A stretch of DNA of 13,852 nucleotides from Planctomycetota bacterium (GTDB lineage: Bacteria; Planctomycetota; B15-G4): positions 1-13,852 of the forward strand of contig QNBX01000119.1 in the NCBI GenBank assembly GCA_003644265.1. The letters run 5' to 3'. Both the position numbers and the translations under genes were made by a program. Below the pieces are notes generated by a model. That model saw only the letters and a program-made list of their open reading frames with translations, was not told where the DNA came from and did no database searches. Positions 1 to 6,318 of the stretch are shown piece after piece. Each line of letters starts with the position of its first letter. Within the stretch, counting starts at the first letter, position 1.

Positions 1-1609
1 GCAGGTTGGCCCACTCGGGAGCCTCTGGGTCGTCGGGTGCCAAGGCCACGCGCGGACCCCACCACGAGGCGTCGATCTGTGCTGGCGTGAGCAGGTTCTC
101 AAACAACGTCAGCTGCCACTGCGTCGGGAGCTTGCCCTGCACCAGCCAGTGCCGGAAGAGCAGCAGCTCCATGTCGTCGGGAAAGTGGCTGGCTGCGAAA
201 CCCAGGTCGACGAAGCCGTACACCAGCGCGTCGCGCTGCGCTGCGAAGGCGACGCCGCCGGGGTCGGAGCCGCTGGTCTTGGTGGATGGATTCATGGACA
301 CCATGGTCGTGCCGCTCAACTTGGCCGCGGCGAACACCAGCGGCGAGGGCTCCCAGTCGCCCGGGTTCACGCCGCCGGCGTTCCAGGCGCTGAGCTGGTT
401 GAGCACGCTGGCGCCGTTGACCGCGGCGGTCATGCCTGCCAGCTGCCGCAGGGCGATGTGCGCGTTGCCGTTGGTGTGGGTGAGGCTGGCGACGAAGCTC
501 GACTGATCGCCGCAGGCCGTGTTGAGGAACCCCGTGCCCCCGTCTTCGGGGCACTTCTGTGCGCTCTCGAAGCCGCTGGCCGCCAGGTGCGCGAGGGCGC
601 GTTCGAAGCTGCTCAGCTCGTCCAGCAGCCAGGCCGCCGCAGGGTGGGAGCGGTGGTCGGCCAGCAGCGCCGCGTGGGCCGCGCTCGTCAGGTGCAGCCG
701 GCCGTGCATGCTGCCGTCGAGCCAGCCCGTCAGGTGCAGCAGCGCGACGCCGCGCTCAAAGGGGTCGGCCAGGCCGAACGCCAGGGCCTCGGCGTCGTTC
801 AGGTCGCCCGCGTTGAAGGCCGCCACAAAGGGGGCCACGGACGGCGTGGTCCCCACCAGCATCTCGCCTGCCGTGCGCTGGTAGAAGATCGGCAGGGGCT
901 CATGGTCGTGCAACTCGAAGGCGGACAGGAACACCGGGTCGCTGCTGTCGGTGGAGAGCCTCAGCTGCAGCTTGCCCGAAGAGTCGCTGCGCGCCAGGAC
1001 CCACAGCGCCACCTGCCCGCCCAGGAAGGTCGAGAAGGTGTTGCCCGTCGCCGCGCTGACACAACGAATGCCGCTGGCGGCCGTGCGCCAGCCGCCCGCG
1101 CCGTTGCGCAGTTCCACGCGCACGTCGCGCGAGGTGTTCGGCAGGTACGTCCAGTGCGGCGGGTCGAAGATGTCCGTCAGCTCGCCCCAGGGCGCGAGCG
1201 TGCCGAGCAGCAAGCGCACGCGATAGGGTCGGTCCGCGTCGAGTCCGGCGATGGCGAGCGTCGTGTTGTTGGCTAGCCAGAGCGACGTGAAGCGTTGGGT
1301 CTGGTCCAGCTGGTCGGGGTCGATGGACAGGACGTCCGAGCCCCGCGGCAGCGTGCCCCAGAAGCTGGGGAAGTTGGCCGCCACGTGAACCGTGTCGATG
1401 GGCGGCGGGCTGAGCGAGATGCCGGCTGGGGCCACGCCCTCGCCCAGCAGTTCGTAGCCGGGCGTGCTGGTCCCGAAGCCGTTGTCGTCGCCGCAGTTCA
1501 CGAAGCGCGGCAGCTGGGCGCCGACGCTCACGCTGAGCAGCGTGGCGTAGGCCAGGGAGAGGGCCAGCGAAGCGGCGACAGGCCGCCCGCAGCGGGGGAT
1601 GCAGGACAT
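1..1609 (-). CDS. Large exported protein of unknown function, N-terminal part (C-terminus outside window)
   Basis: An uninterrupted minus-strand frame runs from ATG at 1609 to the window edge, giving about 536 residues with G or C at most third positions. The start is supported by GGAGA seven bases upstream and by a clear Sec signal peptide: a short basic start (MSCIPRCGRP), a hydrophobic stretch at about 11-29 and a likely cleavage after VGA at 31, so the product should leave the cytoplasm. Residues from about 33 to 240 look like beta-sandwich material (short hydrophobic strands, a phrase like 'TLAIAGLDADRPYRVRLLLG'), which recalls malectin-like or other carbohydrate-binding modules, but this is only a resemblance. 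The rest, about 245-536, is a mixed Trp-, His- and Leu-containing region that I do not recognise. No catalytic motif could be assigned. It is divergent from the sulfatase at 1954 and probably has its own promoter. Confidence 0.8.
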   Translation of the reverse strand, partial: MSCIPRCGRPVAASLALSLAYATLLSVSVGAQLPRFVNCGDDNGFGTSTPGYELLGEGVAPAGISLSPPPIDTVHVAANFPSFWGTLPRGSDVLSIDPDQLDQTQRFTSLWLANNTTLAIAGLDADRPYRVRLLLGTLAPWGELTDIFDPPHWTYLPNTSRDVRVELRNGAGGWRTAASGIRCVSAATGNTFSTFLGGQVALWVLARSDSSGKLQLRLSTDSSDPVFLSAFELHDHEPLPIFYQRTAGEMLVGTTPSVAPFVAAFNAGDLNDAEALAFGLADPFERGVALLHLTGWLDGSMHGRLHLTSAAHAALLADHRSHPAAAWLLDELSSFERALAHLAASGFESAQKCPEDGGTGFLNTACGDQSSFVASLTHTNGNAHIALRQLAGMTAAVNGASVLNQLSAWNAGGVNPGDWEPSPLVFAAAKLSGTTMVSMNPSTKTSGSDPGGVAFAAQRDALVYGFVDLGFAASHFPDDMELLLFRHWLVQGKLPTQWQLTLFENLLTPAQIDASWWGPRVALAPDDPEAPEWANL

Positions 1610-1733
1610 GGTGTGGTCTCCAGGTGTGCCTGGGCCGGCGGCGCGCGGGAGAGGCGGCCAGCCGGCAGCAGGGGTGCTCCCGTGGGGCAGTCTAGGGTCT
1701 TGAGTCGCTTTCTGGCGAGGGGCGTTGTGGCGT

Positions 1734-1906
1734 TCACGAGGCCCGCCCCCCCCGTGCCTCGATCCGTGTCCGGTCGTCGGCCAACGCCCCGAGACCAGCC
1801 GGCAGGCCTTGCGCAGACGCCCCAGGCCACGCTGCCGGGTCTCGCCGGCGGCCTCCGCCGAGGTGCCCAGATGCTCGGCCATCTGCGCCACGCTGAGCCT
1901 GCGACG
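1734..1906 (-). pseudogene. Remnant of an ECF-type sigma factor (region 4 helix-turn-helix)
   Basis: The minus-strand frame beginning near 1906 translates to RRRLSVAQMAEHLGTSAEA and then a segment ending RGLGRLRKACR. This is the pattern of sigma-70 region 4.2: a 'LS-x-AE-x-LG-T-S' helix-turn-helix followed by an 'R-G-L-x-R-L-R' recognition/exit helix. About nine in ten third positions over these 40 codons are G or C, as in the real genes here. No upstream start or region 2 exists, because the sulfatase coding region on the other strand begins at 1954. The frame has no stop of its own, but a net +1 base in the C8 run (1746-1753) would bring it to TGA at 1736-1734 soon after the helix. I read it as a 5'-truncated relic with a possible homopolymer frameshift. 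A chance open frame is the alternative. Confidence 0.5.
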
Positions 1907-1940
1907 CCCGGGTACGCTGCCGTTCTCCGAACAGCGGCCG

Positions 1941-1946
1941 TATACT
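1941..1946 (+). promoter_or_regulatory. -10 element TATACT giving a probable leaderless transcript
   Basis: TATACT matches the sigma-70 -10 consensus at five of six positions and stands out in very GC-rich DNA. Only seven bases separate it from the ATG at 1954, so transcription would start at or within a base of the initiation codon. No Shine-Dalgarno sequence lies between them. The -35 position (TGCCGT at 1918-1923) is poor. Confidence 0.55.
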
Positions 1947-1953
1947 CGCGTCG

Positions 1954-3330
1954 ATGCCGGCGCCCGACCACGACCTGAAGCGGCGGGAGTTCCTGAAGGC
2001 GACGGCTGCTGCGACGGTCGCCGCCAGCCTGCCCGCCTGCGACCAGGGCGCTCGTGTCCCGGCGCCTTCCAGGCGGCCGAATGTGCTCTTCGTATTCAGC
2101 GATTCGCACCGCGCGGCGTCGACGGGCTGCTACGGCAATGGCATCGTGCGCACGCCCCACATCGACGCCTTTGCGCAGCAAGGTGTGCGGCTGACGACGG
2201 CGGTGTCGAGCCTGCCCGAGTGTCGGCCCTTCCGCGGCAGCCTGATGACGGGGGCCTACGCCCACCAGCACGGCATCCTCGCCAACAAGAGCGAGCGCAA
2301 TGTGGTGGGGGCGGATGGGCGCTGGCGGCCCCGCGCGCTGCCGACACTGGGCTCGAGTTTTGCGGCCGCCGGCTACCGCTGCGGGTACGTCGGCAAGTGG
2401 CATCTCGGCTCGGCCAGGCTCGACCCTGGCGAGCTGCGCTTCGGCTTCAACGATTACTGGGCGGCGGCGATCTCGCCGGTGCACGACTACCTCAACTGGT
2501 CCTACTGCACCGGCGCTGACGACGTGGTCCATGTGCGGGATCGCTTCCGCCCGGCGGGGGAGGTGGACCTCGCGCGCGACTTCATCAGCTCGGCCGACGA
2601 GCGGCCATGGTTGCTGTGTCTCTCCTGGGGGCCGCCCCACAAGCCCCACCAACCACCAGCGGACTTCGATCGCTACCGCGACATCGCGCGACCCGCAGAC
2701 ATCCCGACGAACTACTCGCTCAAGCCGCTGGCGGGCTACTACGGGCTGGTGGAGGCCATTGACCATGAGTTCGGGCGTCTGCTCGCGACGATCGACGAGC
2801 TGGGCCAGGCCCAGGACACCCTGGTGGTCTACACATCGGACCACGGCGCCATGGTCGGCAGCCACGGGCTGAGCGGCAAGGAGGTGCCCTATTCGCACGC
2901 TACCTGCGTGCCGTTCATCGTGCGTCTGCCAGGCAGGTTGGCGGCCGGTACGACCATGAGCCAGCCCTTTGGGTCACCCGACATCTTTCCGACCCTGGCC
3001 GGGCTGGCGGGCGTGCCCGTTCCCGCGGGGGTGCAGGGCCTGGACTTCTCCGCGACGCTGGCCGGTGAGGCCACGGCGACCCTGCGGGACGCAGCCTTCA
3101 TGGCGGCCTACGAGCCGCCGCCGCTGCCGTGGCCCGGGTGGCGCGGCGTCATGACCGAGACGCACATGTACGCCCGCACGGTGAGCGGTCCGACGATGCT
3201 CTACGACCGACGAGCAGACCCGCTCGAGCAGGAGAACCTGATCGGCCGGCAGCCCGCGCTGCGCGACGAGCTTGACGCGCGCACCGTGGAGGCCATGCGC
3301 GATCTCGAAGACGAGTGGGGCGCCGCATGA
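1954..3330 (+). CDS. Tat-exported lipoprotein sulfatase (formylglycine-dependent)
   Basis: A 458-residue member of the sulfatase family (PF00884), expected to hydrolyse sulfate esters, probably on a sulfated glycan. The N-terminus carries a twin-arginine motif (RREFLK, Arg10-Arg11), a hydrophobic stretch and a lipobox-like LPAC ending at Cys29, so the enzyme is probably exported folded by Tat and lipid-anchored. Visible active-site features are Asp50 in VFSDSHR (metal ligand), the C-x-P-x-R maturation motif Cys90-Arg-Pro-Phe-Arg94 followed by GSLMTG, GKWHLG at 147-152, Asp296-His297 in TSDHG, and Lys309. The second acidic residue of the usual DD pair is Ser51, a position that varies in this superfamily. 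The length is normal. The substrate cannot be told. It is transcribed alone and converges with the glycosyltransferase gene 106 bases downstream. Confidence 0.9.
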   Translation: MPAPDHDLKRREFLKATAAATVAASLPACDQGARVPAPSRRPNVLFVFSDSHRAASTGCYGNGIVRTPHIDAFAQQGVRLTTAVSSLPECRPFRGSLMTGAYAHQHGILANKSERNVVGADGRWRPRALPTLGSSFAAAGYRCGYVGKWHLGSARLDPGELRFGFNDYWAAAISPVHDYLNWSYCTGADDVVHVRDRFRPAGEVDLARDFISSADERPWLLCLSWGPPHKPHQPPADFDRYRDIARPADIPTNYSLKPLAGYYGLVEAIDHEFGRLLATIDELGQAQDTLVVYTSDHGAMVGSHGLSGKEVPYSHATCVPFIVRLPGRLAAGTTMSQPFGSPDIFPTLAGLAGVPVPAGVQGLDFSATLAGEATATLRDAAFMAAYEPPPLPWPGWRGVMTETHMYARTVSGPTMLYDRRADPLEQENLIGRQPALRDELDARTVEAMRDLEDEWGAA

Positions 3331-3436
3331 GCATGGGGCGTTGGCTGGGCGTGGTGCGCCGGTTGAGCGGGGGGCGCCGCCTGAGCGGGGAGGCGTCGGT
3401 CGGGCACAGGCGTCCGCCTGGGCGTGCGGCAGCAGC
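3331..3436. other. Convergent intergenic region with short repeats and a hairpin
   Basis: Between the ends of two convergent genes lie two copies of TGAGCGGGG eighteen bases apart (3364-3372 and 3382-3390), with a looser third copy starting at the sulfatase stop codon, and an inverted repeat CAGGCG/CGCCTG at 3407-3420. A second hairpin, GCAGCT/AGCTGC at 3432-3446, overlaps the glycosyltransferase stop codon. They could serve as bidirectional terminators, but neither is followed by a T run. Confidence 0.35.
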
Positions 3437-4918
3437 TCAGAGCTGCAGCGGGTTGCGCTCGCTCAGCAGCATGACTCCCGACGTGATCAGCGCGGCGATG
3501 AGCACCCCCGCGGCGAGCCACGAGATCGGGCGCATGGGCCGGCGGCGCTCGCCCCGGGTCAACGCGGCGCCCGCGGCGATGGCCATGAGCGGCACCAGCG
3601 GCATGCGGTAGCGGCTGCACGCTTGGGTCAGGCCGTGGAAGGCCCAGGTGCCCAGCAGGAGCAGCACGATCAGCAGCAGCAGCCGCGGGTCCTGCACGCG
3701 GAACAGGCCGACGATGGCCGCACACGTCAGGGCCATGAACGACGCCACGGCCACCAGGATCACGAGCCGTCGGGTGCCGTCGCTCACGTCGCCGCCGTGC
3801 TTCAGCTTGTTCATGTCGAGCACGATGTTGTTCGTGGGCGCCCAGAACTCGCGCAGCTTGAGCGCCAGGCGTCGCCAGGCCAGGGCGGGGTGGTCGAGGT
3901 TGAACTGGATCGCCTCCCGCAGCTCGAGCCGCGACTGCAGCACGCGGTCGCCGAGCTTGGTCACGGGCCGCACCTGGAGCGGGGGCTCGGTGTCGAACTC
4001 GCGCTTCTCGCCGCGCATGCCGAAGTCGTGGTTGGGCGGGAGATACGCGTTGTGCGAGTTCCGCAGCACGGGGATCACGGAGAAGTCGACCAGCAGCACG
4101 CGGCCATACTCCTGATGGTTGCGTAGCGTCCAGGGCGCCACAGCCAGCACGATCCCCAGCGAGAACAGCCCGCAGGCGGCGAGCCGGCGGCTGAGCGGAC
4201 GATCCGTCATGGCCAGCATGGGGAGCAGCAGCAGCGGCGACATCAGCAGGGTCGACGAGCGCGTCAGCACGGCCAGCCCCCAGATGACTCCGGCGAGGCC
4301 GAAGCGCACGAGGCCCGGGCGTCCAAAGCCCCGCGCCAAGACGCAGAGCGCACCCATCATCAGGGCCGAGGCCAGCGTCTCGGAGCGCAGGTAGGTGCAG
4401 AACGTGATGGCCGTGGGATAGAAGCCGTAGATGGCCGCGGCGGCCAACGCGCCCTTCGGCTCGAGGCCCACGCGCGCCAGCAGGTACACCAGCAGAACGA
4501 TGAGTGTGCCCAGCGCAGCCTGCAGCAGGCGCGCCCAGGTGAGAAAACGGTAGCCCTGACCGTCGGCGAGAGGACCCAGGTTGTGTCGCACGAACATGAC
4601 GTCGGCGGGCCCCACGGAGGGCCGCAGTCGTCTCAGCTCGTCGCGCAGATGCTCGAAGGGCCCGACCATGAGCACGGCGGCGAGCAGGGCGCACTCTCCG
4701 GGTGGCCAGGTGTTGGTGTACGCGTCCTCGTGGTCGAACTCGAAGGCGCCGACGACGTACTTGGCCTCGTCGCCCAGCAGTCGTTGTTCGGGCGTGGCGA
4801 GCGTGAGTCCGATGCGCAGCGCGGCCGCTGCCACCAGCAACAGCGTCAGCCAGAGCACGGGCGCCCGGGCCGGGGCGGGCGCGTTGTCCGGACGCGCGCA
4901 GGCGCCGCTCGTGTCCAT
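3437..4918 (-). CDS. GT-C fold membrane glycosyltransferase (PMT/GT39-like)
   Basis: A 493-residue polytopic membrane protein resembling the PMT_2/GT39 group, which moves sugars from polyprenyl-phosphate carriers onto proteins or lipids on the outer face of the membrane. The first hydrophobic segment at about 21-41 is followed by GDE with Asp50-Glu51, the usual position of the catalytic acidic residue in GT-C enzymes. Several hydrophobic helices follow (about 131-149, 156-174, 181-195, 204-218, 222-236, 246-263). The hallmark APWTLRNHQEYG is at 261-272, then a large soluble loop at about 275-380, and further helices at about 384-405, 412-428, 438-453 and 467-484. The start codon overlaps the stop of the upstream gene (TGATG, one shared base), so translation is probably coupled. 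Donor and acceptor are unknown. Confidence 0.85.
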   Translation of the reverse strand: MDTSGACARPDNAPAPARAPVLWLTLLLVAAAALRIGLTLATPEQRLLGDEAKYVVGAFEFDHEDAYTNTWPPGECALLAAVLMVGPFEHLRDELRRLRPSVGPADVMFVRHNLGPLADGQGYRFLTWARLLQAALGTLIVLLVYLLARVGLEPKGALAAAAIYGFYPTAITFCTYLRSETLASALMMGALCVLARGFGRPGLVRFGLAGVIWGLAVLTRSSTLLMSPLLLLPMLAMTDRPLSRRLAACGLFSLGIVLAVAPWTLRNHQEYGRVLLVDFSVIPVLRNSHNAYLPPNHDFGMRGEKREFDTEPPLQVRPVTKLGDRVLQSRLELREAIQFNLDHPALAWRRLALKLREFWAPTNNIVLDMNKLKHGGDVSDGTRRLVILVAVASFMALTCAAIVGLFRVQDPRLLLLIVLLLLGTWAFHGLTQACSRYRMPLVPLMAIAAGAALTRGERRRPMRPISWLAAGVLIAALITSGVMLLSERNPLQL

Positions 4919-6318
4919 CAGCGCGTGTACCCCAGCTGGCGCAGCGACTCGAGCTCCTCGTGGGTGAGGTCGAGCGGCGCGAGGTGCTCGAAGTGCCGGG
5001 AGGCGGCCACGCCGCGCTGCTTGGCCCCGTCGAGGGCGCTGCGCAGGCTCTGGACGATGTCGGGGTGCCGGGCGGCGACGTCGGTCAGCTCGTCGGGATC
5101 CGCGATCAGGTCGTAGAGATGCAGGCGCGGCTCGACGGTCCTGCGCTCGCCGAGCCCGGGCTCGCCTGCGTGCATCAGGCCGGCATCCGACTGATCAACG
5201 ATCAGCTTCCAGCGGCCCTGAACGAAAGCGTCCATGGCCGAGCCTGCCTTGAGCCTGAGCTCCAGCAGGGCGCCGCGGGGGGCCTGCTCCCGCGCGCCGC
5301 GCATGAGCCCCACCAGGCTGGCGCCCTGCATGGGCAGCGAGGGGCCGGGCAGGCCCAGCAGCTCATAGAGCGTAGGCGCCACGTCGAGACTGCGTACCAC
5401 GGGCGACACGCGCCGGGGCTCGAAGCCCGGCGCCCGGATGGACAGGGCCACGCGCGAGGTCTCCTGGAACAGCGCCTTGCCATGCCCGCGCTGCCCGTGC
5501 TCGAAGAACTCCTCTCCGTGGTCCGACACGAAGATCACGATGGTGTGCTCGGCCAGCTGCAGCGACGCCAGGGCACTCAGCACCCGGCCCACGTGCTGAT
5601 CGGTGAACGCGATCTCGCCGTCGTAGAGGTCGCGCTGGGTGTCCGTCCCGAAGCTCTCGGAGACGCCGGGATGGCGTTGGTACTTGTGGTGCGGATCGAA
5701 GAAGTGCGCCAACAGGAAGAACGGCTGGGTGGGCTCGTTGGCACGCTCGGTCAGCCAGGCGATGGCCTTGTCGGCGACGGCAGGGGAGCTGATCTTCTGG
5801 TGCGACTCCCGGGCCACGAAGACGAGCTCCTCGTCATAGTGCTCGAAGCCCTGCGCCAGGCCGTGGCGAGCACCGAGGAAGACGTGGCTGACCACGCCGC
5901 CGGTGCGGTAGCCGTTCGCTGAGAGGACCTCCGCCATGGTCTCGTACGACGGCGCGAGGCTCGAGCGAAACTCGAAGCAGCGGTGGCCCGAGCTGGTCAG
6001 CCCCGTGAAGACCGACGCGAAGGCGGGCAGGGTCCAAGACGAAGACGACTGGGCCTGCTCGAAGAGCACCGACGTCGACATCAGCTCGTCGATGTGCGGC
6101 GTGGTGGGGCGTCCGTAGCCCAGCGCGCCCACGCGATCGGCCCGCAAGGTGTCGACCGCGATCATGAGCACATTCGTGGCCCGTGCCGTGGCGGGCGAGC
6201 TTCCGGGCGCTCGCGCCGGCGTTGGCGCGGGGTCTGAGCCGCAGCCGAGCAGCGCCAGGCCGGCGAGCGTCAACGCCCAGGCGCCCGCGAGGCCGCCGCG
6301 GCGCGGGCCGCGGGTCAT
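4918..6318 (-). CDS. Sulfatase/alkaline-phosphatase-superfamily lipoprotein with Thr at the nucleophile position
   Basis: A 466-residue protein starting at ATG 6318, supported by a signal peptide and lipobox (LLGC, Cys26). The frame is open further upstream but has no export signal there. The fold is PF00884: NVLMIAVDTLRADRVGALGYG (metal ligand Asp56), TTPHIDEL, the FVSDHGEE motif (Asp266-His267), and the 'LRQLGYTR' C-terminal tail common in this subgroup. Where true sulfatases have Cys or Ser in C/S-x-P-x-R, this has WTLPAF with Thr96 and no Arg, so it cannot be matured to formylglycine. In related superfamily members such as LtaS and EptA the nucleophile is Thr, so phosphotransferase, phosphatase or phosphodiesterase activity is more likely than sulfatase. 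It overlaps the helicase gene by four bases (ATGA) and the glycosyltransferase by one, forming a coupled operon. Confidence 0.85.
   Translation of the reverse strand: MTRGPRRGGLAGAWALTLAGLALLGCGSDPAPTPARAPGSSPATARATNVLMIAVDTLRADRVGALGYGRPTTPHIDELMSTSVLFEQAQSSSSWTLPAFASVFTGLTSSGHRCFEFRSSLAPSYETMAEVLSANGYRTGGVVSHVFLGARHGLAQGFEHYDEELVFVARESHQKISSPAVADKAIAWLTERANEPTQPFFLLAHFFDPHHKYQRHPGVSESFGTDTQRDLYDGEIAFTDQHVGRVLSALASLQLAEHTIVIFVSDHGEEFFEHGQRGHGKALFQETSRVALSIRAPGFEPRRVSPVVRSLDVAPTLYELLGLPGPSLPMQGASLVGLMRGAREQAPRGALLELRLKAGSAMDAFVQGRWKLIVDQSDAGLMHAGEPGLGERRTVEPRLHLYDLIADPDELTDVAARHPDIVQSLRSALDGAKQRGVAASRHFEHLAPLDLTHEELESLRQLGYTR

Larger units (their letters stand above)
1610..1953. other. Divergent intergenic region with promoters and a sigma-factor remnant
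   Basis: This stretch of 344 bases separates two divergent genes. It holds the TATACT element of the rightward sulfatase (1941-1946), a possible minus-strand -10 box TAGACT (1694-1689) about 80 bases upstream of the leftward start, a run of eight C at 1746-1753, and a perfect 6-bp GC stem with a 3-base loop at 1846-1860. A minus-strand frame through 1906-1781 reads like sigma region 4 (separate entry). That frame stays open down to the ATG at 1609, but the translation of 1610-1740 (Pro-, Arg- and Gly-rich) does not look like protein. An N-terminal extension of the leftward gene is therefore unlikely, because it would bury the signal peptide. Confidence 0.6.

Noticed and set aside
149..1276. 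A 375-codon plus-strand frame opposite the leftward exported protein.
   Set aside because: It is Val/Gln/Arg/Gly-rich antisense shadow. The minus-strand frame has a signal peptide, a ribosome site and natural amino-acid composition.
1610..1882. N-terminal extension of the leftward exported protein back to ATG 1882, fusing it to the sigma-like segment.
   Set aside because: The frame is open, but 1609 has a good GGAGA site and is followed at once by a signal peptide. The bridging translation is Pro/Arg/Gly-rich and not protein-like.
1528..2898. A 456-codon minus-strand frame across the sulfatase start and the intergenic region.
   Set aside because: It is antisense to a sulfatase with an intact active site and gives Arg/Val/His-rich shadow sequence. 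The sigma-like segment lies in a different minus-strand frame.
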